From the NCBI GenBank assembly GCA_029098185.1, contig JAQXNV010000007.1, forward strand, positions 1-40,012: a DNA stretch of 40,012 nucleotides, in the 5' to 3' direction. The notes under the pieces are model-generated. The model worked only from the letters and a program-made list of their open reading frames with translations, ran no database searches and was not told the DNA's origin. Below are positions 7,426 to 14,979 of this stretch, piece by piece (position 1 is the stretch's first letter; each line of letters opens with the position of its first letter). The translations under genes and the position numbers were made by a program. Origin of the DNA: Oscillospiraceae bacterium. GTDB taxonomy: Bacteria > Bacillota > Clostridia > Oscillospirales > Acutalibacteraceae.

Positions 7426-8189
7426 CAGGAGGACTCCTCCTTTATGGGGAACTTCCAGGCGGCAAAGCCGGCGGCCGCCACAGCGCAGATGATGATGACC
7501 CAGCCGGTGGAAAGCTGATTGAGGCCAGGGATCCAGTAGAAGCAGCAGCTCATGGCCGCAGCCAGCAAAACGACCAGCAGTATGGGCCGGGATTTTCTGG
7601 CCGGCGGGATGATGATGGCCAGGAACATCCCGTAAATGGCAATGCCCAAAGCCGTGCGCACGGACAAAGGCAAAAACCCGGTGGCCGTGGCGCCCAACAA
7701 CGTACCGGCGGCCCAGCCCACATAAGGCGTTAAGATCAGCCCGGCAAAATACCGGCTGTTGATGTCTCGTTCCTGCTGCATGGCCACGGCGAACACCTCA
7801 TCGGTGATGCCGAAAGACAGCACCATCCGCTGGAGCAGCGTCATGGCCGACTCCACCTTTTGCGAAAGAGACAGGGACATGAGCATATAGCGGATGTTGA
7901 TGACAAAGGTGGTCACGGCGATCTCCAGATACATGGCGCCGTTCATCAACAGCTCTGTTCCGGCAAACTGTCCGGCAGAGGTCAGGTTGGTCATGGAAAT
8001 GAGTACCGCCATCCAGCCGGGATAGCCCTTTTGTACCACCATCATGCCAAAGGTAAACGACACAGATAAGTAGCCCAAACAAATGGGCAGTCCATCCCGC
8101 AGCCCCTTCACAAAGGTCAGCTTCGGCGCATCCTGCTTTTGGGGCTCTATCTGCTCCTGCACTGCCGCAGGATTCTGTTTTTTCTCCAC
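7425..8189 (-). CDS. azlC: Branched-chain amino-acid exporter large subunit AzlC
   Basis: A 254-residue integral membrane protein of the AzlC/YgaZ family. After a polar N-terminal tail of about 25 residues come the family motifs GLPICLGYLSVSFTFGMM, NLTSAGQFAGTEL and NIRYMLMSLSLSQK, followed by several hydrophobic helices. With AzlD it forms a two-component exporter for branched-chain amino acids. The gene begins 5 bp after the leuB stop, which ties export to the leucine pathway and places both under the T-box upstream of leuA. The direction of transport is family knowledge; the exact substrate is inferred from context. Confidence 0.93.
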   Translation of the reverse strand: MEKKQNPAAVQEQIEPQKQDAPKLTFVKGLRDGLPICLGYLSVSFTFGMMVVQKGYPGWMAVLISMTNLTSAGQFAGTELLMNGAMYLEIAVTTFVINIRYMLMSLSLSQKVESAMTLLQRMVLSFGITDEVFAVAMQQERDINSRYFAGLILTPYVGWAAGTLLGATATGFLPLSVRTALGIAIYGMFLAIIIPPARKSRPILLVVLLAAAMSCCFYWIPGLNQLSTGWVIIICAVAAAGFAAWKFPIKEESS

Positions 8190-8194
8190 TGCCC

Positions 8195-9265
8195 TTAGAT
8201 CAGTGCGCAGACAGCGTCGCCCATCTCGGCACAGGTCACCTTTTTGGTGCCCTCAACATAAATGTCCGGGGTGCGGTTCGTCTTGAGCGCCTCGGCAACG
8301 GCATCTTCAATGGCCTGTGCAGCCTTTTGCTCGTCCAGGGTGTAGCGCAGCATCATGGCCACAGACAGGATGGTTGCCAGCGGGTTTGCCATGCCGGTGC
8401 CGGCAATGTCCGGTGCGGAGCCGTGGATCGGCTCATACAGGCCGAACTTGTTTTCGCCCAGGCTGGCAGAGGACAGCATACCGATGGAACCGCTGATCAT
8501 GGAAGCCTCGTCGGACAGGATGTCGCCAAAGATGTTGGACGTCAGCAGCACATCGAATTGACCGGGATTGCGGACAAGCTGCATAGCGCAGTTATCCACA
8601 TACATATTGGTCAGCTCCACTTCCGGGTACTCCTCGCCGATGCGGGCAACGGTGGCTCTCCACAGGCGGGAGGACTCCAGCACATTGGCCTTATCTACGC
8701 TGCACAGCTTACCGTTGCGCTTTTTGGCCATCTCAAAGCCGATGCGGGCAATGCGCTCGATCTCCGGCACGGAATAGCGCTCAGTGTCGTAGGCGGACTC
8801 TACGCCGTCTACTGTCTCACGGCCCCGGTCGCCAAAGTAGATGCCGCCGGTCAGCTCCCGGACCACCATCACATCGAGGGAATCGCCGATGATCTCGGGC
8901 CTAATGGGAGAAGCGTCCTTGAGCGGAGCAAAGATCACCGCCGGGCGCAAATTGGCAAAGAGACCGAGCGCTGCCCGGATGCCCAGCAGACCGGCTTCCG
9001 GACGCTTATCGCCCTGAAGGTTGTCCCACTTGGGGCCGCCGACGGCGCCTAACAGCACAGCGTCAGACGCTTTACACTTGTCGATGGTCTCCTGGGGCAG
9101 CGGCTCGCCTACAGCGTCGATGGCGCTGCCGCCCAAAAGCGCCTCGGTGTACTGGACGCCAAAGCCAAATTTCTCAGAGACCTTGTTGAGGACCTTCATG
9201 GCCTCGTCGACGATTTCGGGACCGATGCCGTCGCCCTTGAGAACGGTAATCCGATAAGTATTCAT
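8195..9265 (-). CDS. leuB: 3-isopropylmalate dehydrogenase LeuB
   Basis: A 356-residue NAD-dependent beta-decarboxylating dehydrogenase that oxidises 3-isopropylmalate to the 2-oxo acid leading to leucine. The start [18 protein letters not shown] follows AAAGGAG. The substrate-binding region contains [15 protein letters not shown], with the catalytic tyrosine and lysine later in [16 protein letters not shown] and [14 protein letters not shown]. The metal-binding part is [17 protein letters not shown], and the NAD site is [19 protein letters not shown]. Length is typical. It lies 141 bp after leuA and 5 bp before azlC. The genes for isopropylmalate isomerase, leuC and leuD, are not in the window. 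Confidence 0.97.
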   Translation of the reverse strand: MNTYRITVLKGDGIGPEIVDEAMKVLNKVSEKFGFGVQYTEALLGGSAIDAVGEPLPQETIDKCKASDAVLLGAVGGPKWDNLQGDKRPEAGLLGIRAALGLFANLRPAVIFAPLKDASPIRPEIIGDSLDVMVVRELTGGIYFGDRGRETVDGVESAYDTERYSVPEIERIARIGFEMAKKRNGKLCSVDKANVLESSRLWRATVARIGEEYPEVELTNMYVDNCAMQLVRNPGQFDVLLTSNIFGDILSDEASMISGSIGMLSSASLGENKFGLYEPIHGSAPDIAGTGMANPLATILSVAMMLRYTLDEQKAAQAIEDAVAEALKTNRTPDIYVEGTKKVTCAEMGDAVCALI

Positions 9266-9406
9266 GATGATGCAACTCCTTTATTGATTTTTTATTTTAA
9301 TCTCGTCAAGATGTCTTTTCTGTTGCTTTTTTAAAACGGGAAGATGCGCATTTGCTCCGCGCAAAACGCAACGCTTATTTCCCTATAAGGGAAAACAAAC
9401 CTGGGC

Positions 9407-11110
9407 TTACGCCTGATTTTTCTGCTCTGCCCGGTTGATGGCGCAGATGATGCCCTTGATGGACGCCAGGCTGATATTGCTGTCGAGACCAACGCCGAAG
9501 ATCGTTGTCTTATCCGGTGTCTCCAGTTGGATGTAGGAGACTGCCTTGGAATCGGCGCCGGCGTTGAGGGCGTGTTCGTGATAGGACACGAACCGGTAAT
9601 TCTGAATGCCCACGGTGCGGATAGCATTAAAGAAGGCATCGATCGGGCCATTGCCGACACCGCTGATGTGGTGATCCTCATGCTTAAAGCGGAGATTGCC
9701 CTCAAAGTGCACCACCGTATCCTTCTGGTCGTCGTGAGACTCATTTTCCTCATACAGCTTATAGCTCTTCAGATTGTAAGGATACCGGTTGTCCAGATAT
9801 TCCTTCTGGAACAGCGCGTAGATCTCATCGGGCTGCATCTCTCTGCCGGCTTCGTCGCAGGCGCCTTTGACGATGGCGCCAAATTCCGGGTGCATGGTCT
9901 TTGGCATATCGTAGCCGTAGTTGTGCTTCATGATAAATGCCGCGCCGCCCTTGCCGGACTGGCTGTTGATGCGGATGATCGGCTCATACGCACGGCCCAC
10001 ATCGGCAGGATCGAGAGGCAGATACGGTACCTCCCAGTAATCGGAATGGTGCTCCTGCATATACTCGATGCCCTTCTTGATAGCGTCCTGATGAGAACCG
10101 GAGAAAGCCGTAAAGACCAGCTCACCGGCATAGGGATGGCGCTCGTGGACCTGCAGCTCGGTGCAGTCCTCATAGACCTCTTTGATGGCATTGAGGTTGG
10201 AGAAATCCAGCTTTGGGTCGATGCCCTGAGAATACATATTCATGGCAATGACCATGATGTCGGCGTTACCGGTGCGCTCACCATTGCCGAACAGCGTACC
10301 TTCTACCCGGTCAGCACCGGCCATGAGACCCAGTTCTGTAGCGGCCACGGCACAGCCCCGGTCATTGTGGGGGTGCAGGCTGATAATGGCACTGTCACGG
10401 CCCTTTAAATGGCGGCAGAAATACTCGATCTGATCGGCGTGGCAGTTTGGCGTGGAGCCTTCCACGGTGTTGGGCAGGTTGAGGATGACTTTATTCTCCG
10501 GTGTGGCGCCCAGTTCCTCCAATACCCGCTGGCAGATGTCCACAGCGTTTTGCACCTCGGTGCCGGAAAAGCTCTCCGGCGAATACTCAAAGCGGATGTT
10601 GGCGCCAGTCTTTGCCACTTCCTCGTCGGTGAGGCGCTTAATGAGCCGGGCAGCGTCTACAGCGATGTCGATAACGCCCTGCATATCGGTGTGAAAGACC
10701 ACCTTCCGCTGCAAGGTAGAGGTGGAGTTATAAAAGTGGACGATGACATTTTTCGCGCCGCGGATAGCCTCAAATGTTTTCTGGATCAGATGGGGACGCG
10801 CCTGCACCAAGACCTGGATCGTCACATCATCGGGGATCAAATTCCGGTCGATCAGCGTGCGGAGAATCTCATATTCTGTTTCGGACGCCGACGGGAAACC
10901 GACTTCGATCTCCTTAAAGCCCACATCTACCAATGTTTTGAAAAAGCGGAGCTTCTGCTCCAGATTCATCGGGTTGATCAGTGCCTGATTGCCATCCCGC
11001 AGATCGACGCTGCACCAGGTCGGTGCCTTTTCGATGACTTTATTGGGCCACTGTCTGTCCGGCAAATCGATCGGCGGGAAGGGCCGATATTTGCGAAATC
11101 CCTCATACAT
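9407..11110 (-). CDS. leuA: 2-isopropylmalate synthase LeuA, long actinobacterial-type form
   Basis: A 567-residue enzyme that condenses acetyl-CoA with 2-oxoisovalerate, the first committed step of leucine synthesis. The barrel begins with CSVDLRDGNQALINPM, holding the catalytic Arg and metal-binding Asp. The metal-binding histidines are in SLHPHNDRGCAVAATEL. The C-terminal third, from about residue 430, is the LeuA regulatory domain that binds leucine, ending in SYIQLETPDKTTIFGVG. The N-terminal YRPFPPIDLPDRQWP and overall length match the long LeuA2 class found in Corynebacterium and some Clostridia, not the 510-residue E. coli class. It is preceded by a leucine T-box and followed by leuB. 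Confidence 0.96.
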   Translation of the reverse strand: MYEGFRKYRPFPPIDLPDRQWPNKVIEKAPTWCSVDLRDGNQALINPMNLEQKLRFFKTLVDVGFKEIEVGFPSASETEYEILRTLIDRNLIPDDVTIQVLVQARPHLIQKTFEAIRGAKNVIVHFYNSTSTLQRKVVFHTDMQGVIDIAVDAARLIKRLTDEEVAKTGANIRFEYSPESFSGTEVQNAVDICQRVLEELGATPENKVILNLPNTVEGSTPNCHADQIEYFCRHLKGRDSAIISLHPHNDRGCAVAATELGLMAGADRVEGTLFGNGERTGNADIMVIAMNMYSQGIDPKLDFSNLNAIKEVYEDCTELQVHERHPYAGELVFTAFSGSHQDAIKKGIEYMQEHHSDYWEVPYLPLDPADVGRAYEPIIRINSQSGKGGAAFIMKHNYGYDMPKTMHPEFGAIVKGACDEAGREMQPDEIYALFQKEYLDNRYPYNLKSYKLYEENESHDDQKDTVVHFEGNLRFKHEDHHISGVGNGPIDAFFNAIRTVGIQNYRFVSYHEHALNAGADSKAVSYIQLETPDKTTIFGVGLDSNISLASIKGIICAINRAEQKNQA

Positions 11111-11219
11111 AGTAATCGCTCCTTTATTTTACGCTAAATTCCTTTATTGCAATCGTTTTGAACTAAATATCCCCGCCGGATCGCCCCATGCTTTTTGGGG
11201 TTGACCGCCGGCAACACAA

Positions 11220-11269
11220 GTAAGAAGCCCCTTGCGCGTGCTGTTTTTGTGCAACACAACGCAAGGGGC
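11220..11269 (-). terminator. T-box terminator hairpin
   Basis: On the minus strand, the arms GCCCCTTGCG (11269-11260) and CGCAAGGGGC (11236-11227) form a perfect 10-bp stem, followed by TTCTTACTTG. The left arm begins right after the conserved T-box sequence and would be sequestered in the antiterminator when uncharged tRNA is bound. The U-tract is weak. Confidence 0.8.
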
Positions 11270-11527
11270 GAACTAGTCCGCGGTACCACCCTCATTCGGT
11301 GCCGGGTCTCCCCGCACCCTCAGCAGCCTCCAACAAGGCCTCGGCCGTTAACGCTGCCGCTGCGTCCGCTCCTTGCCATGGCTCAGAACGGCAACTCCGG
11401 GATGAGCTATCCACCACTGGTCCGCTGCCGGCTCACACCTGCCGCCGGCTCTCTGAATACGGTTCCAGTCGTCTTTTTCCCTTCACAGTCTTTCGGGTTC
11501 CTGATCTGCTGTCAGGATATTTATGTA
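11258..11527 (-). ncRNA. Leucine T-box leader
   Basis: The 14-nt signature is present on the minus strand as AGGGTGGTACCGCGG (11292-11278), followed by the antiterminator partner and a terminator. Upstream is a stem I with AGAGAGCCGGCGGCAGG and a GTGTGAGCCGGC apical part, then GATAGCTCATCCCGGAG on the 3' side. The most likely specifier is CTC (Leu) at 11404-11406, followed by A as is usual. T-boxes bind the matching uncharged tRNA and allow read-through when the amino acid is scarce. Leucine specificity agrees with leuA as the first gene. The specifier was assigned by eye and is less certain than the T-box itself. Confidence 0.9.
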
Positions 11528-11533
11528 ATTCCT

Positions 11534-11563
11534 ATTATATGCCTTTTATCGCGGCCTTGTCAA
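11534..11563 (-). promoter_or_regulatory. Promoter of the leuA T-box transcript
   Basis: On the minus strand, TTGACA (11558-11563) and TATAAT (11534-11539) are exact consensus hexamers with an 18-bp spacer. The -35 box lies 3 bp from the stop codon of the upstream phosphatase gene. Confidence 0.88.
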
Positions 11564-11566
11564 GGC

Positions 11567-12286
11567 TTATTTTTCCGCATTCTCCGGAGGCTCCTCTCCC
11601 GTCTGCTCCCGGAACACTTCCGCTGCCGCTTCTCTGGCGTAATCTATAATGGTGCATTCCCGCTCCTCACCGGTGCGGGGCGGGATCGTCTCATAAACTT
11701 CGGCGACCATATCCCGCATCCAGAGGCCCGGCGTGATCCGCAGAGAATACCCGCTGCCCGGCTCGGTGATCCAATCATAAAACTTTGCCCGGGGCAAGCC
11801 ATAGGTAGAGAGGATAGACATGATGGTACCGCCATGGGCCACGATGACTGCCGAGGTCTTGCCTGTGCGGAGCATCCGCTCCACCAGCTTTTCGAAAGCC
11901 ATGCACGTCCGCTGCATGAATACGCCGCCGGATTCCCCGTTGGGCGGCGTCGGTGAACCACTGCCGTCGATCCACGCCCGATAGGCTGGGTCATCCATCA
12001 GCTCGTCGGCCGTCTTTCCCTCCCAGTCGCCAAAATCGCATTCCCGCAGATCGTCGATCAGCTCCGGCTCAACGTCGGGATAGATGATCTTCATGGTCTC
12101 GATGCAGCGGCGCATGGGCGAACAGAAAAACAGCGCCGCGCCGGGATAAGCGCCCTGTTCATCCTTGGCCCGGATCTCCGCAGCGCCCTGGGCGGACAAG
12201 GGGGAATCGGTGCTGCCAATGTACTGCTTTTTTAAGTTCCCCTCGGAGATGCCGTGGCGGATCAGGTGGATGGTATACGATTTCAT
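11567..12286 (-). CDS. Histidine phosphatase (phosphoglycerate mutase-like)
   Basis: A 239-residue member of the histidine phosphatase superfamily. It has the catalytic RHG motif in HLIRHGISEGN near the N-terminus, the SPMRRCIETM segment, the acidic DLRECDFGDWEGKT loop, and the second catalytic His in VIVAHGGTIMS. Members act as alpha-ribazole phosphatases, phosphoserine phosphatases or broad phosphomonoesterases; the sequence does not decide between these. The ATG at 12286 is preferred over an upstream in-frame start at 12325 because AAGGAG lies upstream and the family core starts here. No cobalamin genes are nearby, so CobC is not supported. It runs divergently from the XRE gene and stops at the leuA promoter. 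Confidence 0.85.
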   Translation of the reverse strand: MKSYTIHLIRHGISEGNLKKQYIGSTDSPLSAQGAAEIRAKDEQGAYPGAALFFCSPMRRCIETMKIIYPDVEPELIDDLRECDFGDWEGKTADELMDDPAYRAWIDGSGSPTPPNGESGGVFMQRTCMAFEKLVERMLRTGKTSAVIVAHGGTIMSILSTYGLPRAKFYDWITEPGSGYSLRITPGLWMRDMVAEVYETIPPRTGEERECTIIDYAREAAAEVFREQTGEEPPENAEK

Positions 12287-12332
12287 AATAGATATTGCTC
12301 CTTTTTCTTTGTTTCTGCACCACATCTAGTGC

Positions 12333-12361
12333 TTTACAAGTTGTTGATTTTAGTATATAAT
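12333..12361 (+). promoter_or_regulatory. Promoter of the XRE regulator gene
   Basis: TTTACA (12333-12338) and TATAAT (12356-12361) have a 17-bp spacer. The hexamers overlap the first two of the repeated TTTACAA elements, so a bound repressor could block polymerase. Confidence 0.65.
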
Positions 12362-12421
12362 TTACAATGTGTTAATTTATTTTTTACAATTATTTGTCAT
12401 AAATGTGTAACTTTTTACAAT
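12333..12421 (+). repeat. Four spaced TTTACAA repeats upstream of the XRE gene
   Basis: TTTACAA occurs at 12333, 12361, 12383 and 12414. The last three extend to TTTACAAT, and two are accompanied by a related TGTGTTAA or TGTGTAAC element. All have the same orientation and lie within 90 bp of AT-rich sequence between divergent genes. They may be operator sites for the adjacent regulator. Part of the first is simply the -35 box. Confidence 0.45.
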
Positions 12422-12446
12422 CCTACTCCGAAAAGAGGCGTATCCT

Positions 12447-13148
12447 GTGAACCAAAGCTTTCCCCGCATCATCACTCTGCTGCGCAAGGAGCGCGGCCTA
12501 AGCCAGAAAAGCGCGGCTGAATCCCTGGGCGTTTCGCAGGCGCTCCTTTCCCACTACGAAAAAGGCATACGGGAATGCGGATTGGATTTTGTGGTGAAAA
12601 CAGCGGAATTTTACGGCGTTTCCACCGACTATCTCCTGGGCCGCTCGCCCAATCGTTCCGGCGCCACCATCACCGTGGAGGACCTGCCGGAATCCGACAC
12701 TGCCTTCCGGGACCCGAAAATGCAGGGCAGTATGCTGCCGGTCCTCAACAAAAAGCTCATCGGCAATTCCCTGAACATTATCTTTTCCCTCTTGCAGGAG
12801 TGCAATAACCGTCCCTTGACCAACGAGCTGTCCGCTTATTTGTCGGCCAGCGTTTATAAAGCGTTCCGCATCCTGTATTCGGCCAACAGCAAAAATCCCC
12901 AGGGGATGTTCGCTGTTTCTCCCAAGCGGTACGACGGCCTTTGCGACGCCTTACAGTGCATTGCGCAGGCCAACGCCAAATGTCTTGCCGCCGGCGAAAC
13001 CATCGACGACAAAAAGGGGATCCCCAGCGCAAAGGCGCCATCTCTGTCGCCGGAGCTGATCTCCGAAAAATACCCGCTGTTCTGCACCTCTCTCTTTAAT
13101 CTCATCCAGAATACCGAGGAGCGGATGCTTCCCAAAAAAGAAGATTGA
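12447..13148 (+). CDS. XRE-family transcriptional regulator
   Basis: A 233-residue protein with an N-terminal Cro/C1-type helix-turn-helix: LLRKERGLSQKSAAESLGV, SQALLSHYEKGIRE and YGVSTDYLLGRS (about residues 11-67). The remaining 165 residues are not a domain I recognise. They contain a helical stretch (LNIIFSLLQECNNRPL, ELSAYLSASVYKAFRIL) and no metal or catalytic motif. The start is GTG at 12447 with a weak AGAGG upstream; the HTH begins at residue 10, so the start cannot be much later. It has its own promoter and terminator and is monocistronic. It may regulate itself and the divergent phosphatase gene. Confidence 0.88.
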   Translation: MNQSFPRIITLLRKERGLSQKSAAESLGVSQALLSHYEKGIRECGLDFVVKTAEFYGVSTDYLLGRSPNRSGATITVEDLPESDTAFRDPKMQGSMLPVLNKKLIGNSLNIIFSLLQECNNRPLTNELSAYLSASVYKAFRILYSANSKNPQGMFAVSPKRYDGLCDALQCIAQANAKCLAAGETIDDKKGIPSAKAPSLSPELISEKYPLFCTSLFNLIQNTEERMLPKKED

Positions 13149-13162
13149 GCCAAAAGCTTTGC

Positions 13163-13185
13163 GCGCACCATGGTGCGCTTTTTTT
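13163..13185 (+). terminator. Terminator of the XRE gene
   Basis: GCGCACCA (13163-13170) pairs perfectly with TGGTGCGC (13171-13178), forming a 16-nt palindrome that must open at its centre to make a loop. Seven T residues follow. Confidence 0.85.
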
Positions 13186-13259
13186 ATGCCATTTTACTGG
13201 AAAGAACGGCGGTTCTTTTCTATTGTGATTGTACCAGACTTTTGCAAAAGGCGCAACCA

Positions 13260-14672
13260 CTATGGGCTGGAAAGCGATTTTCCCGGCGGGCGACCGGTTT
13301 TGCGCCGAAGGTACGACTGCGTCTCCTTTTTCACCTGGGGAGACAAGCGGAACAGGGCGTACAAATTGGGGATGGCCATCAGGCCATTGAAGTTGCCGCA
13401 GAAATCCCAGACCACATAGAGATCGAGACAGCTCCCCGCCACAGCGGAGACGGCATACAGCAACCGGTACAGCAGGATGATTTTGTCCACATGGCGCTGA
13501 CAAAACGCCGATGTGCCGCAGAGGTAGCGGACAGCGCACTCGCCATAATACGACCATCCCAGCATCGTGGCAAAGGCGAAAAACACCACGCAGACCGTCA
13601 TGGTATGTTTGCCAAAAACGCCAAAGACCGTTTCGAATGCGCTGGAGCTGAGGGCACCGCCGTCCAGCCCCGTAGAAAGGACCCCGGTGGACAAGATGCA
13701 CAGCCCCGTGACAGAGCAGACGACGATGGTATCGAGGAACACCTGAAAGATGCCCCACATCCCCTGCTCGCAGGGCTCGTCGGTATCGGCGGCGGCGTGG
13801 GCCATAACGGAACTGCCCAGTCCTGCTTCATTGGTGAAGATGCCCCGGGAGAGCCCGCTCTTCATGGCGGCCATGATGCCGTAGCCGCCAATGCCGCCGG
13901 CGGCACTTTGGAAAGAAAACGCGCCGGAAAAGATCTGGCCAAAGGCAGGCAGGATGTTGTTCCAATGGACAGCCAGCACAACAAAGCCCGCCCCCAGATA
14001 CAGCAATGACATAAATGGCACAATGGTTTCTGTAACAGCGGCAATGCGCCGGATCCCGCCCATGAGGACGATAGCCAGCACCACCGCGCAAAGGATGCCC
14101 GTCCATACCTTGGGCAAGGACAAGCTGCCCAGCAAAGCGTCGGCGATGGCGTTGGACTGGGTCATGTTGCCCATGCCGATAGCGGCGCAGGCACAGGCGC
14201 CGGCAAAGATACAGCCCAGCCATTTTTTCTTTACGCCGTACTCCAGATAGTACATGGCGCCGCCGATCCACCGGCCCTTGGTGTCTTTTGTCCGGTAACG
14301 CAGCCCCAGCACCGTTTCGCCGTAGATCGTCATCATGCCAAACAGCGCCGACACCCACATCCAGAACAGCGCCCCCGGTCCGCCCAGGGTGATGGCCGTA
14401 GCAACACCGACAATGTTGCCGGTGCCGATAGACCCGGCCAGGGCCGTCGATACCGACTGAAACGGCGTAATGCCCCGGTCGCTGCCACCGTCTTTTTTCC
14501 GGCGGAACAGGGACCCAAAGGTGTTGCGCATCCACAGCCCCAGATGGCGGAGCTGAAAGCCTTTTAGCAGCACCGTATAAAAAATACCGGCACACAAAAT
14601 CGCCAGCAGTACTGGCCATCCCCACAGCACCGGCAGCAAATAATGATTGATCGTTGTGAGTACAGCCGTCAA
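13260..14672 (-). CDS. AGCS-family sodium (or proton):amino-acid symporter
   Basis: A 470-residue multi-spanning membrane protein of the alanine/glycine:cation symporter family. It carries the family signature ALAGSIGTGNIVGVATAI and GGPGALFWMWVSALFGM (about residues 77-115), then IGGAMYYLEYG, and the conserved GIFTNEAGLGSSVMAHAAA stretch, all expected for transport of alanine, glycine or a similar small amino acid with sodium. The start is TTG at 14672 with AAGGAGG upstream. It is convergent with the XRE gene and divergent from glgB. A weak TATACT is visible about 35 nt upstream without a good -35. The exact substrate is not determined by the sequence. Confidence 0.94.
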   Translation of the reverse strand: MTAVLTTINHYLLPVLWGWPVLLAILCAGIFYTVLLKGFQLRHLGLWMRNTFGSLFRRKKDGGSDRGITPFQSVSTALAGSIGTGNIVGVATAITLGGPGALFWMWVSALFGMMTIYGETVLGLRYRTKDTKGRWIGGAMYYLEYGVKKKWLGCIFAGACACAAIGMGNMTQSNAIADALLGSLSLPKVWTGILCAVVLAIVLMGGIRRIAAVTETIVPFMSLLYLGAGFVVLAVHWNNILPAFGQIFSGAFSFQSAAGGIGGYGIMAAMKSGLSRGIFTNEAGLGSSVMAHAAADTDEPCEQGMWGIFQVFLDTIVVCSVTGLCILSTGVLSTGLDGGALSSSAFETVFGVFGKHTMTVCVVFFAFATMLGWSYYGECAVRYLCGTSAFCQRHVDKIILLYRLLYAVSAVAGSCLDLYVVWDFCGNFNGLMAIPNLYALFRLSPQVKKETQSYLRRKTGRPPGKSLSSP

Positions 14673-14979
14673 ATCGGCCCCTCCTTTCTCTGCTTTGTCG
14701 GGAATCGTTCCGTAACAGTATATGCACTTTTGTCCCGAAAATAACGCTGCCTCTCCCTTTGATGGGCCAAAATGGCAAATTGTGATTTTCTTAACAAATC
14801 CAAATCATTTTTATCACAACAATTCTCCAAATGTTTTGTTAAATTTTGACAACATTTGGAAATTTTTGCTGACTTTTATCAAATAAATTACCAAAAAATG
14901 CTTGCTTTCTCCAGAAATTGTGCTATCATTATATTAAGTAATTCTATCAGTAATTGTATCAAAAAGGAGGACGCATACT
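14673..14979. other. Divergent intergenic region with two inverted repeats
   Basis: This 307-bp AT-rich gap separates the symporter gene from glgB. It holds a perfect 9-bp inverted repeat, CCAAATGTT (14827-14835) and AACATTTGG (14851-14859), and a 7-bp one, TTGTGAT (14780-14786) and ATCACAA (14813-14819). Neither arm pair is followed by a T-tract, so operators are more likely than terminators. I see no small gene. Confidence 0.55.
14902..14929 (+). promoter_or_regulatory. Promoter of the glycogen operon
   Basis: TTGCTT (14902-14907) and TATCAT (14924-14929) are separated by 16 bp, with TGC directly before the -10 as an extended element. This leaves a leader of about 45 nt before glgB. The 9-bp inverted repeat ends 42 bp upstream of the -35. 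Confidence 0.55.

Noticed and set aside
9331-9753. 140-residue minus-strand frame at the end of leuA
   Set aside because: It is in a different frame within leuA, full of Ser and Arg, with no start signal. It is a shadow.
11195-11956. 253-residue plus-strand frame over the T-box leader
   Set aside because: It spans the T-box, its terminator and the end of the phosphatase gene in antisense. The conserved RNA elements on the minus strand explain the sequence better.
11567-12286. CobC (alpha-ribazole phosphatase) for the histidine phosphatase
   Set aside because: The family match alone cannot separate CobC from other histidine phosphatases, and no cobalamin gene or cobalamin riboswitch is nearby.
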